64,000 nucleotides of DNA from positions 5,819,971 to 5,883,970 of the forward strand of contig OX336338.1 in the NCBI GenBank assembly GCA_946902875.1, written 5' to 3'. The number at the start of each line of letters is the position of its first letter. Within the stretch, counting starts at the first letter, position 1. Below are positions 42,014 through 51,454 of this stretch, piece by piece. Position numbers and translations under genes: made by a program. This stretch comes from Nematopogon swammerdamellus (taxonomy: Eukaryota > Arthropoda > Insecta > Lepidoptera > Adelidae). The notes beneath the pieces were generated by a model. That model worked only from the letters and a program-made list of their open reading frames with translations, was not told the origin of the DNA and searched no databases.

Positions 42014-42408
42014 ATTTTTTTAATCCGGTAAGCCAGATGGACTAAAGCGACCTCCGACCAGCCAATATCACCTGCGAGAAGGTAGGTGCCATATCGGAGA
42101 TTTTCCTTTGGATTGCTGGCTATACTTGACTAGAGGAGAACACAGCCGAGGCTGCCATGCAGCCATCTCAGATCCAGTACGGTGGTACAAACCCAATCGG
42201 CTACAATTTGAGCCTATACCACCTAGTAAGGTGCAAGGAAAGGAACCTACAGTTTTACTCCGGTTTAGAACGGTGGCGTAGCAGCAGGTGTATGCACGTA
42301 ATTGTTTTTCCTCAGTAAAAACTCATTGGTACACGCCGGCCGGATTCGAACCACGGACCTCTCGCGAGAAGCCGACGCTCAGACCATTCGGCCACCCACC
42401 GCTCCGAG
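42014..42408 (-). repeat. tRNA-headed SINE (family B), full length
   Basis: On the minus strand the head has A box TGGCCGAATGG (42384-42394) and B box GGTTCGAATCC (42342-42352). The body includes 'GTAAAACTGTAGGTTCC', 'ACCTTACTAGGTGGTATAGG', 'TTGTACCACCGTACTGGATC' and 'GAGGCTGCCATGCAGCCATC' (opposite-strand palindromic), ending 'CCGGATTAAAAAAATACT'. This is the only copy in the window with both head and tail. Confidence 0.85.
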
Positions 42409-42493
42409 TTACGATTAACCATTAACAAGATTGTCGCAAGTCGAGAATTATATAGTTGAACGATAATGATTACTGAGGTTTTTACCAAATTAT

Positions 42494-42940
42494 GTGTATG
42501 TAGTAAAACATCAACAAATTTGTGAGTACAGTAGTTATTTGCGGTTAGAGAAACTGAGTCGCGGGACCCTCGTCAAGCGCACAGACAACGGGGTAAAGCA
42601 CTGGTATTATGAAATGGCGTTGAATGTCGTTGGCCGTGCGTATTCCTCCCTCCCGCGGCCTGTCAAGGGGATCGACGCGGCCGAAGCATTGACTTAAATT
42701 CTATGGGCCGAAGTCACACATCGCGTAATTGAAATGAACAAACGTCGTTATCCTCATGGTTATCCTCCGTTGCACCTTCCGTTTGACATCGAAATAGGAC
42801 AACACCATTTAGAATTGAATCGTGCGCACGATTGTCATCTATCCAACTTTTGCTATGAACTGTTAATTTACTCCCCATCACCGAAAATTTACTCAAAAAT
42901 GTTAGTGATAAAACGCGCTCTTTGTGTGCTAATCATCTAA
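42494..42940 (+). pseudogene. Protein-like ORF with one in-frame stop, unknown family
   Basis: One reading frame runs about 149 codons and is broken by a single TAA at 42695-42697. The first part has RLEKLSRGTLVKRTDNGVKH and NVVGRAYSSLPRPVKG; after the stop come 'WAEVTHRVIEMNKRRYPHGY' and 'PFDIEIGQHHLELNRAHDC'. Composition is protein-like rather than compositional noise. I do not recognise the family. The second ORF 180 bp downstream (43122-43466) may belong to the same former element, separated by a SINE fragment. Confidence 0.4.
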
Positions 42941-43000
42941 TGCCTTTTGTTTAATAATTTTTTCTTTGTGTTTTATTTTCTTATATATTCATTCAATATT

Positions 43001-43052
43001 CCGTAGCCGGCACGACCGACGGAAAGTACTGACATGGCACCTAGGTCATTTC
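43001..43052 (+). repeat. Small family A SINE fragment
   Basis: 'CGTAGCCGGCACGACCGACG' and 'GTACTGACATGGCACCTAGG' match the 3' body of family A. Confidence 0.65.
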
Positions 43053-43121
43053 TTTCTAGAGATAGGATTTTCGATTGGTAATTTTATGTGCATAAATAAA
43101 TAATTAAAGTGCATTATGTAA

Positions 43122-43466
43122 TTGCACCAGCCAATAAAACTTATTTTACGCACAAATATTTCGTCCAATTCGGCTGGCTCCGCCGCTCTAGGTGCACAAA
43201 ACCAGAAAATAAAAAAATACGTTGGCTTGCGCGGCCACTTCGAATTCCTGGCCTTTGCTGTGGAAACACTTGGCGTGTGGTCACCCGACGCAAGGACTTT
43301 CGGAAACGTCCTAGGAAAGTTCCTTATTGATAAGTCTGGTGACCGACGCGCCAAGTCTTTCTTTTTTCAGCAAATAGGCCTAGCCATTCAAAGGGGCAAC
43401 GCAGCCAGCGTATTGGGTACTGTGGCGGGGTCGGAGGAATTGGACGAAGTTTTTTACTTACAGTAA
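43122..43466 (+). pseudogene. Open frame resembling the C-terminus of a retroelement polyprotein
   Basis: A 114-codon frame. From about residue 36 it reads LRGHFEFLAFAVETLGVWSP, ARTFGNVLGKFL, DRRAKSFFFQQIGLAIQRGN and AASVLGTV and stops. The 'F-A-ETLG-W' and 'FFQ-I--AIQRGNA-S--GT' pattern reminds me of the last domain in some LINE-like or other RT proteins reported as multi-copy genes, but I cannot name the family firmly. The first ~35 residues, including the chosen ATG, are probably not coding. An AT-rich tail follows. Confidence 0.45.
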
Positions 43467-43499
43467 TCTTAAATGTTAGTATTTAGTTTATTTTTTTTA

Positions 43500-44085
43500 T
43501 TATTTTTTTTTTATTTTTTTTTATTTATTAGGTTAATTTTGTCAATGTTATACATTGTTAGTTAGGTTTTAATTATTTAGTTATTAGTATTTATTTTTTA
43601 TATTTGTCCGTACTAAGTAATCTGATCAAATACCAGTTGTATTTGAATTAAGTATGACAATGCACATGAAATGCCCCCTCGAAAAAGGTAAAGAAATTAT
43701 TATTCAACGTAATTTTTTTTTATTTGCCATACATAATTTATCGATCGCTAGATGAGCGTATTGACACCAAACATTGATATTATATTATATATAACACTAG
43801 TTGACGTAGGAATTTCAATTAATGTGAATTTCGGGTACTTTGAATCAATAGTGTTTATCAAATTCATAATATTTTTAGTGATTTTTTTTTATTTCCTGTT
43901 CTATTTGGCCTTAGTACCATATAAAAACCTGCAATAAATATGTGGGTAGGTACTTAAAAAATTTGCAATTTTACGATTTGTAGGTATAAATCCAGCACGT
44001 ATCAGATAATTTTATTTACAAAATGAGTACATACCTCGTATGTAAATACATCCAATATAATATTGGTAAGTAGTACTACAACGAG
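43500..44085. other. AT-rich spacer
   Basis: T-rich 43488-43540. The open frame at 43752-43937 is hydrophobic by composition. No feature recognised. Confidence 0.4.
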
Positions 44086-44384
44086 ACAGTTATGGCAGAT
44101 GACAATTTTTGTGTGCGGTATTATCTGAACCCTCTTACCAGCAGCCGCGGAGGGGGACTTGCAGTTTTTGCACAAGTAATCCGACAGCGCTTGTCACACG
44201 TCAATATCACACAACAGTTTGATCTTTTCGTGTTACAATTTCTTTTACCTTACACAATGCGCTTATGGTTCGATTGTTTCCAATATTTGAGCGTTTCGCG
44301 CCGTCAGATTTGCGATTATATTGGAAAAGTAAACATTTTGTAGATAATTCCGTTACATAGCTATAGGCACCAAGCTAGTTCTCT

Positions 44385-44560
44385 ATAAATTGTATTCTTC
44401 ATCATCACCCAAAGGTTCAAGAAATCACTTGCAGTGATAAGTCCGCCTTTGAACAATCCCACATTTATAGTTAATTTTCGTGTACTTCTCCTAATTAACT
44501 GTTCTCCTTTCAATTTGTGTGCAATAAAAAGTTTCGTTTCTATTTTACAGTTATGTCTGC
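44385..44560 (+). mobile_element. LINE 3' UTR
   Basis: 'TCACCCAAAGGTTCAAG', 'CTTGCAGTGATAAGTCCGCC', 'GTGTGCAATAAAAAGTTTCG' match the 3' UTR type at 26880-26990. A coding part is not recognisable upstream; the open frame 44092-44343 has no LINE motif. Confidence 0.65.
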
Positions 44561-44671
44561 TACGATATTTTATAACAGTTTCGCTCGCCAAGGCCCGTTT
44601 TACAAAAATGTAAGTGTCTAATTACAATTGAAAACGGAGATGTCTTCATCATTCGCTTCAAATATATACAA

Positions 44672-44743
44672 TAGAGTAGATTCGTTGTAATTTCGGACAA
44701 TTCATTCTAGAGTAGATTCGTTGTAATTTCGGACAATTCATTC
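44672..44743 (+). repeat. 36-bp exact tandem duplication
   Basis: TAGAGTAGATTCGTTGTAAT + TTCGGACAATTCATTC occurs twice in direct succession with no difference. Confidence 0.9.
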
Positions 44744-44929
44744 AATTGTCTTTTCATTTGCACCGTTTGTTCTGTAAATGTTTCGTTTGATTTATTGTTC
44801 GAAAGCCGGGCATGTTCGGCCGACATATTGCTACATGGCCTCATTCCACCATGACACCGTGGCCATATTAAGTATTATGTGCCGTGGCTCTGCGCGCTAT
44901 GTGCACTTTGTACCCAGGTACATATTGTT

Positions 44930-45440
44930 TTTTTAGATAAGGCGCGTCATGTGGCCCCGGTCCACCCATTAGGTGGCCTATTCACGTCCCTCTTGAAGGA
45001 CCCGAGACTGTACTTAGGGGGAAATATATGGGGAGGGAGAGCGTTATAGAGTTTAGCGGCTTAGTAGAAGAAAGATCTGCAGAACCGGTTGGTACGCGAT
45101 CGCGGTAGGTAAGTCGAACGTGTATAGGGATGAGTGCCCGGTGCACGTGGTGCGGAGGTGCAAAGGGGGCGGCGGGATCGGGTTAAACCGCTCCTCCGAG
45201 CACTCCCCATGGAATAAGCGATAGAACACATTTAGGGAGCCGACATTCCTGCGGAGTTGCAGTGGTCCTAGATCGCGGGACACTTCGGGGCCGGGGTCGC
45301 CAGTCACCACCATTCGCATGGCTCGACGCTGCGCTGGATTGAGTCCATAAACGCAAGCTGGTATTTGGCGAAGCCACCACACCGGTGCGACTGGTGCGAG
45401 CAGTACTATAAAGCAAGACCTGAGAGTACTTTTGCACAAT
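44930..45440 (-). pseudogene. LINE family F ORF2 C-terminal domain
   Basis: The minus-strand frame 45053-45439 includes 'YGLNPAQRRAMRMV', 'LGPLQLRRNVGSLNVFYRLF' and HGECSEERFNPIPPPPLHLR. This is the 'QRRA-R---D / L--RR-V-SL-VFYR--HGECS-ELF' region of CR1/Jockey-type LINE proteins. The last block is in another frame at 44990-45040 ('FPPKYSLGSFK'-like), so at least one frameshift is present. The 5' end is lost near 45440, with weaker similarity to 45550. Confidence 0.8.
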
Positions 45441-45564
45441 CGGTTCGTAACGTGGTGGACCTATGAAACCTTTCCGTACGTGGAAGCCTGCGGCAATGTA
45501 ATGAACATTCCTCGGACGGAACATTCCACTGGGTGTAGCGAGCAAGTGAACATGTTGAAAGAGT

Positions 45565-45605
45565 CTGATTTTTTAGGTTTCCCTATCCCGTACGGAAGCC
45601 TATTA
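45565..45605 (+). repeat. GGTTTCCGTA-family copy, left piece
   Basis: 'TTTTTTAGGTTTCCCTATCC' 'CGTACGGAAGCCTAT' is then interrupted by the MITE at 45606; the copy resumes at 45753. Confidence 0.85.
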
Positions 45606-45750
45606 TAATGCGCGGGACGGATCTCGGCGTGTCGTCGCCGCATCGGGCGACCCGCCACGCGCATACACTATACAAGTACGGTGCGGGTGCGAGGGAGAAC
45701 ACTGACGAGCCGCTGCGGCGGCGACACGCCGAGATCCGCCCCGCGCATTA
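45606..45750. mobile_element. TA-flanked MITE, 145 bp, inside a family C repeat
   Basis: The terminal inverted repeats are 37 bp (TAATGCGCGGG[A/G]CGGATC...CGCCGCA) with 2 mismatches. TA at 45604-45605 and 45751-45752 is the duplicated target: the uninterrupted family sequence 'CCTATTACTAAGCC' (for example 6667-6680) carries it once. The TA target suggests a Tc1/mariner-type origin. The GC-rich ends are unusual for that group. Confidence 0.88.
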
Positions 45751-45752
45751 TA

Positions 45753-45992
45753 CTAAGCCTACGCCGGCGCCGTCTGTCTGTATGTATGTCTGTCCGTCCA
45801 TCCGTCCGTCTGTCCATCTGTCCGAGGGCTGTATCCCTTGAACCGTAATAATAGTCCGTTGAAATTTTCACAGAATATGTAATTATTGTGGCGGATATAA
45901 CAAAAAATAATAAAAAATAGAAAAAGTAAAAAAGGGGGTTCCCACACAAGAAACATGTTTTCTTTTCAATGTTTTCACTTCACTTGGCCGGT
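45753..45992 (+). repeat. GGTTTCCGTA-family copy, right piece
   Basis: 'CTAAGCCTACGCCGGCGCCG', CTGT/CCGT repeats to 45820, 'TTGAACCGTAATAATAGTCC', 'GGCGGATATAACAAAAAATA' and 'CACTTGGCCGGTTTTTTTTG'. Confidence 0.85.
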
Positions 45993-45997
45993 TTTTT

Positions 45998-46200
45998 TTG
46001 CACTAAGCGCGACATGGGGTATTTGCGTGAACGGTGGTGCCCATTGACATTTGGTTTGCGGGCGTTACGAATGCCATGCCGCCGGCTTGAAATAACTATA
46101 TGTATACCCTCTTTAAGGACCATAGACTGTACTTGGGAGGAAATATATATGGGTTGGTAGAGCGATCCAGAATTTACCAGACCTGTGCTTACTGAGAAAG
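45998..46200 (-). mobile_element. LINE family F 3' end, divergent
   Basis: 'GCGCGACATGGGGTATTTGC', 'GCGGGCGTTACGAATGCCAT' and 'TGTACTTGGGAGGAAATATA' in the same order as the minus copies at 7035 and 56260. The reading frame is destroyed. Confidence 0.6.
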
Positions 46201-46314
46201 CATGTTTATAAAAGTTAGTAAGGTAGGTACTTTATATATAACACAAACTGACTGAATAGAAGAATTTACCCTGTCACGTATTAACAGTTAGTAAACTATT
46301 AGTGTCCCCTACAG

Positions 46315-47007
46315 CAGCGGTTCTCAATCTATGGTACGCGTACCACCAGTGCTACGCGTACTGCTTCGAGGTGGTACGCGAAAAAATTAAACATTATGCT
46401 CTACATTTAATAAGCGACAATAAAAATGCCATAATCCCAATTTAGAAATTTTTGTTGATGAACATAAACATAATTTGAATTCTTATGTTCTTAGCTATAT
46501 AAAAACCTCATAGTGAGGTGAGATACTGTGTCAAATGCTCATAGTGAGTTCCGAAGAAATCAATTTTTAGATTCGATTCCGAGATCAGAGATCACTAACT
46601 GAACTTTGATGAAAAATAATCATTAAAATTTATCTTTGGTGTGATGCTAACCTCCAAAAATAATTTAAGAATGTAGATTGTGACTGATTTTACTATATAC
46701 ATTTTTATTATAAAATTTTATATTTTTGATTTTTTTTTATGGAAACTGACACGGTTGGCTACATCACCTACCAACATCCGCGATGTCAGCCCATAAAACC
46801 GGGTGAACAGGGTGGCAGTTCGAGGGGTCTATTTTTTTTTAAATATTATCTCTTGTCATTCAGTTGATTATGTAGTACTTACTACTGGTTAATGTACATA
46901 ATCAAAGAAGATAAATATTATTGTTAGCTTCTTGTAGGTAAAGGTGGTACGCCGCCAATCATAATTTGTTTTAGGGGTACCTGAAAAAAAAAGTTTGAGA
47001 ACCCCTG
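46315..47007. mobile_element. hAT-type element, 693 bp, exact 8-bp duplication CCCTACAG
   Basis: Left end CAGCGGTTCTCAATCTATGG, right end (reverse complement) CAGGGGTTCTCAAACTTTTT. CCCTACAG occurs exactly at 46307-46314 and 47008-47015. A 14-bp dyad around GGTACGCGTACC is centred between bases 24 and 25 of the left end; the right end has T9 and 'GGTACC'. GGTACGC recurs inside at 46371 and near 46947. A 5'-truncated SINE (46730-46818) is nested within it. No transposase ORF. Confidence 0.88.
46730..46818 (-). repeat. SINE family A tail nested in the hAT element
   Basis: Poly-T, 'GGAAACTGACACGGTTGGCT', 'TCAGCCCATAAAACCGGGTG'. About 88 bp of the 3' end only. Confidence 0.85.
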
Positions 47008-47015
47008 CCCTACAG

Positions 47016-47985
47016 TTTATCTCAGAAGCAGCCACCGCAGCGCGTCGCGACGCCTTCTCCGCCGCCGCCGCCCCGCCGTCGTCGGCGCGGGGCGAGGCGA
47101 CGACGACGCTAGGCGCCGTCACGCCATGTGTTAATAGACCACGACTGGCGCCGTCGACTTCAGCCAACAACCTCCCCGCATACAAATTGTTCTAGGACCA
47201 TTTCATATCTGCATAATGGAGCTATCGTCAGAAATTCGGTCCTCTTTGGCGAGACGCTGCCGATTTGCGGAAATTATCTTCCGCTGGTGGCGTGCTTTAT
47301 TATATTACAAGCCAGCTCCGCAGGATTTATTGGATGTCTATATACCTACCTACTACACACTGCTTCGGAGAACTCATCCTGCACGTTCGGAAGACGTCAA
47401 ACACTGGTGGGTGGGAATGAGCCTCCCCCGAGTAATTTCTCCTAGGATAATCAATTAGGTGCACCTATGACCAATTTCGTATTGTCAGTATAGCATGGAC
47501 GGCCTAACCTGAGGCGAACACACATACGCACACAAATGCATTTCTCTAATACAAATGCTTGAGATGCACCTATACATGGCCTGAGCACTACTACACTCGC
47601 AGAATTGTATGCTCACCGTCATGCGTGAATGTATTTGTACGCCTCAGGTTAGAACGAACACAGGATTCCTTCGGCGGATTCCTTACGACGTTTTACTTCG
47701 TCGAATCGGCGGATATTGTGCAAAAGTATTGTGCTAACCGGATGTTTCCATACATGTACCGTATGACGAATAAAAAAAATCATTCACTTTTTATTCTAAC
47801 ATATGTTTTACGTGTTTCTACGTGTAGAAACACGCTCGATGTATATTATGTAAATGAATACACGTGCTTTAGTAATAACTAATAATGTTTGGCAGTGTTA
47901 ATCACATGCTTCGGGTTGGTAGATAGTAAAACCGGAACACTTCACATTCTTTGGCGTTCGCTGCACTGCAGTATGTATTTTTCTG
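47016..47985. other. Spacer with GC-rich start, no gene recognised
   Basis: 47020-47160 is CpG-rich with GCCGCCGCC runs. Two overlapping plus frames (47128-47445 and 47216-47458) are longer than average but give no recognisable domain. I see no convincing splice sites around them. Confidence 0.35.
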
Positions 47986-47994
47986 TCTTTTCAA

Positions 47995-48297
47995 ACTACT
48001 TTGTAGGTTTGCGTATCCCGTGCGGAAGCCTATTAGATACTAGCCTATTAGATATTAGCGTCTGTATGTCTGTCTGTCTGTCTGTTCTACTGCTGTATCT
48101 TTGGAACCGTAATAGGTAGCCGCGAGGGCAGCCGGTTAAATTTTTTACAGAATGTGTTATTAGATATGGTGGATATAACAACAAATAATAAAAAATAGAA
48201 AAAGTAAAAAAATTAAGGGGGGTTCCCATAATATTTTTTTTTTCGTGGTGCGGAAACCTCGGTGCGCGATTTCGACTCGCACTTAGCCGGTTTTTTT
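47995..48297 (+). repeat. GGTTTCCGTA-family copy
   Basis: 'TGTAGGTTTGCGTATCCCGT', (CTGT)n, 'TTGGAACCGTAATAGGTAG', 'GGTGGATATAACAACAAATA' and 'GACTCGCACTTAGCCGG' plus T-run. A short tandem 'CTATTAGATA' duplication lies at 48030-48056, and an 11-bp insertion 'CGAGGGCAGCC' at about 48122. Confidence 0.8.
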
Positions 48298-48479
48298 TTG
48301 ACGGAACTACAGTCTTTTCGGTATAGACCTTTCGTCTCTACCAAAAAGAGCGCCTTAACCAATCACGGTAAGCTGCTTCTGTACGATCGTTTGGAGAAAG
48401 CAAAAGTACAAGGATAGTTAGAGAGAGTCCTAAGCCAAGCTGGCTAGAATGTAAAGCGGAAGGCTTTAAGAGGCAATAC

Positions 48480-48785
48480 TGCGATCCTGCTGCTCTTCCC
48501 TTCCCCGCCCGCCCTCTCCCGCCCCGCCGCCGTTCGTCGTGTCGGATGTAGCTTGAAAGCAATGGTTTCATCTTTATGAAGCGAGTTACCTAATGGTGAG
48601 CGGCGCTGTGGCGTCTGGCCCGCGGCGCCGGCGCCGGCGTCGCGGTGCCAGTGCCAAGCTATTACCGCCCGCCGCCTTTACGCTCCTCGCCCAGCTTCCC
48701 CCGCCCCCCGACGCGCCGCGCCGCCGCCCAGCAAGCCGACCGACCGCCCCTCTCGAAACCCGCCTCTATCCGGCTACAATGTCGT
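48480..48785. other. GC-rich block
   Basis: C-rich on the plus strand at 48493-48535 and again at 48660-48760, with GGCGCCGGCGCC at 48624-48638. No gene. Confidence 0.4.
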
Positions 48786-49074
48786 AACGTGTCGTAGTGG
48801 GCGCAACAGCCTATTCAAATAATTAAAACCTCCACAGAGCACGTTGTTACCACAAGTACCCCAGGTGGGTAACTAACTGAACACGAGCGCAATGTTATTG
48901 TATCAGAAGTTGTACATTTCCCTTGTTTAGATTGTATAACAAATATTAGAAGGGGGGTGAGAAGCCTTCTGACTCGTTAACCTGTGTTTAGAAAGATAAG
49001 ATAATAAATAAATATGCTAGTCGTGAGAATATTTATGTGTTCATCAATTTTAACCAAACGCCTTACTTGTTGCC

Positions 49075-49230
49075 TGATCTGAGTTATCTTGTCCGAATAC
49101 TTTGGCTAAACGTGGTGGTCGGTGTTGTGCTGTAATTTACTAGAATACTTGTAGCACAACACCGATTACTCTGCTTACCCCGATTGTCGGGATACGGCGT
49201 GTGGTGTGTGTGTGTGTGTGTGTGCATAAA
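49075..49230 (-). repeat. Family G fragment with hairpin, followed by (TG)n
   Basis: 'CTTGTCCGAATACTTTGGC', 'GGTGTTGTGCTGTAATTTAC', 'CTTGTAGCACAACACCGATT', 'CCCCGATTGTCGGGATACGG'. GGTGTTGTGCT and AGCACAACACC form a perfect stem. A (TG)n microsatellite follows at 49203-49224. Confidence 0.8.
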
Positions 49231-49499
49231 AATAAATGTTGTGTATGAAGCTTTTGGTGTTGGTACCTGCCTAAATCTTCGTTTTCGAAACGTTCCCGAA
49301 ATATGAAACATTTTCGTAAAATGACAAGATCGCTAAAATATCAACCGCTTGAGCGACTAGAGTACCTACCTGCGACCAGAGTGCCACATATTGGTGTCAT
49401 TCATCAGGCCACGGCTATAAAAATGAACACTAGTCTCAGAAAAAAAGTTAAGGTTCGAGAACCCGCTCGTAAAATAAAATAAGGCAAACACGGTCTGAA

Positions 49500-49620
49500 T
49501 ATGTCAAGATATTGAATGGCGGTGCGCGAGCGGGCGGGGGAGGGGGGTACACATCCTGGCGCCGCCGCCGTCCGGGGGTCAACGGGACCCAATTAGGAAC
49601 ACACCTTTCGGGTCTCTCGT
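49500..49620. other. GC-richer segment
   Basis: GAGCGGGCGGGGGAGGGG and CGCCGCCGCCG motifs; no gene. Confidence 0.35.
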
Positions 49621-49950
49621 CTCCTCGGGTTGCCAGTTCATAATCGAGCGCAAACTCATTTTCCTCTTCGACGAACACAGCGAAACCTTTCTCAGGTGGG
49701 GAGGGAAGATCTCTTAAAAATATGTTGCCATCTCGTACTTCTAACTAAAATAACGAATACATTTTTCCTCCTTTCCTCCTCCCCTAATCTGGAGTCCGCT
49801 GAGACGTGTACCCTTAGCGTGTAATTTAAAATTAAGGGCGACCTTTTGAATTTTCTAGCTACAAGAGCTAAGTAGGTTATTATACTGTGTTGTTATGATA
49901 TGTGATATTATTATGACACATTGTTAAATTGGAAATACTTTTTTTTAATT

Positions 49951-50176
49951 TATTTTTTTATTGAAACTGACACGGTTGGCTACATCACCTATAACATCCG
50001 TGATGGATGACAGCCCATAACACCGGGTGAACTAGATGCCATGTCAGTGCTTCCCTTCGGTCGTGCCGGCTACACTGAACTGGACGGAAAACACAAACTA
50101 TTTATCTACATAGCCGCTTCAACCGACGACGTTTCATTCAGTGCGGCGGCAACAACCCGGGCGGGTTGAGCCTCTT
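49951..50176 (-). repeat. SINE family A, minus, 5' truncated
   Basis: 'TTGAAACTGACACGGTTGGC', 'CAGCCCATAACACCGGGTGA', 'TCGTGCCGGCTACACTGAAC', 'AACCCGGGCGGGTTGAGCC'. Truncated at the same central position as 25467-25694, which could be a recurrent stop point of reverse transcription. Confidence 0.85.
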
Positions 50177-50224
50177 AGGAAGTATTTTACACGGTTCTAT
50201 TAAACATTTCTTTGCGTGCCATTT

Positions 50225-50303
50225 TAGGGTTACGAGCGCTGCTGGCCCTAAAATGTTACAAGAGAAGAAATCGTTAACATTTTAGAATGCGCGGTAACCC
50301 TAC
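50225..50303. repeat. Small inverted-repeat cluster
   Basis: CATTTTAGGG (50220-50229) pairs with CCCTAAAATG (50246-50255). TAGGGTTAC...GCGC and its inverse GCGCGGTAACCCTA pair across 50225-50303. Several CATTTTAG copies. Possibly a short MITE; borders are not certain. Confidence 0.5.
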
Positions 50304-50439
50304 GCCCTGTATCCGAGTGCTGGCATGTCGTACAGTCATCAGCGAGCGGCGCTAATGATTTACTGGCTGGCCGACACTTCCTGCGCTGCGGGGATGACTA
50401 ACGTCAACCCGAGGGCGCCACTCACTCGCCCGCCCAAAA

Positions 50440-50660
50440 TGAGCCCAATTACCGACGAATTTAGGCTTAGATTCCTTCGGCCGTGTCCGAGAGGTATTGT
50501 AAACGTGTAAATAAAAGCAAAGTTTCGGCCTAAGCGCGGCGGCCGAAAGTTTTATGCCTAATCACGGCGCCGATATGATCGACCTATTGTTCCTTTTAAT
50601 TATGACTGTGTAAATACTAATTTAATTAGCGCGCGACAGTAGCCCGTAGCCCGTACACGT
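50440..50660. promoter_or_regulatory. Candidate cis-regulatory DNA (speculative)
   Basis: A non-repetitive stretch with 'AAGTTTTATGCCTAATCACG', 'TTTTAATTATGACTGTG' and 'ACTAATTTAATTAGCGCGC': homeodomain-type TTTATG and TAATTA cores in a GC-richer background. Nothing else in the window matches it. No direct evidence of function. Confidence 0.25.
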
Positions 50661-50956
50661 ATCGTGTGATTCCTCAAAAATACGTAAACGAATATAAGTT
50701 GGTACATGAAGGTCAACGTGTGTACGTAGGTACTTCTAACTGTGTTCTACATATACAACACAAGAGAAATTGACTGAAAATCTTAATACGAACCGTGCCC
50801 TTTCTGGTTGAAAATACTCTTATACATAATACCGGCAGCGACATAGACAATGCTGAAGGAACGATTTGTTAGGCATTTTTCCCACAATATTTTTCATACG
50901 ATTTTATTTCTTTTTTTTTATTTATCTCGAACGAACTCGGATGTGCCATTTCCCAT

Positions 50957-51023
50957 ACTAGAATTCCAAAGAGTTTGTATTACGTCGCTGCGCACGTAAT
51001 ACAAACTCTTTGTAGAATTCGAG
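50957..51023. repeat. Short fold-back, 25-bp arms
   Basis: GAATTCCAAAGAGTTTGTAT + TACGT pairs with ACGTAATACAAACTCTTTG (+TA) + GAATTC. There is one 2-nt bulge and an 8-nt loop. Confidence 0.85.
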
Positions 51024-51044
51024 ACCGAATGCCTACCCGTTTTT

Positions 51045-51300
51045 ACCCGACTACGGCAAATCCAAAATTAGGGTTATGATTGTGGCAGATTACGTCGTGA
51101 TTATGGACAGTAGGTACTCAGCAGTAAAAATGAACATTCAGAAAGAAACAATGCCGTTGTAGAGCTTCGTCCCTGTCGCGTACAAACGTGCGAGTTCGTG
51201 CGGTACTGTATGTATGTATGTAAGTGTGTTGGTCTGTTCGCTCACAGAGCCTAAAATACATAACTGATTTCAAAATGTGTGTCCCCGTGTCCATAAGCTA
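51045..51300 (+). repeat. CGACTACGG dispersed repeat, second copy
   Basis: 'TTTTACCCGACTACGGCAAA', 'ATTAGGGTTATGATTGTGGC', (TATG)n at 51208-51222, 'TCACAGAGCCTAAAATACAT'. Same order as 1500-1745. Confidence 0.6.
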
Positions 51301-51454
51301 GGCATAGATTTTTGTGGAAAAAAGCGGGCGCCAGGCGCCGTATTGCCAAACTTTGCTTTGTTTTGATGGGCTTTGAAAAAATTGTTTTTCTTCAAAGTCC
51401 ATCGAGTAAGTAAGAGGTATATTTGTCAAGAGCTTGAATCTTAAATTAAATTTT

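Noticed and set aside
44092..44343. Open frame upstream of a LINE 3' UTR
   Set aside because: No reverse transcriptase or C-terminal LINE block is visible; its position next to the 3' UTR alone does not make it LINE ORF2.
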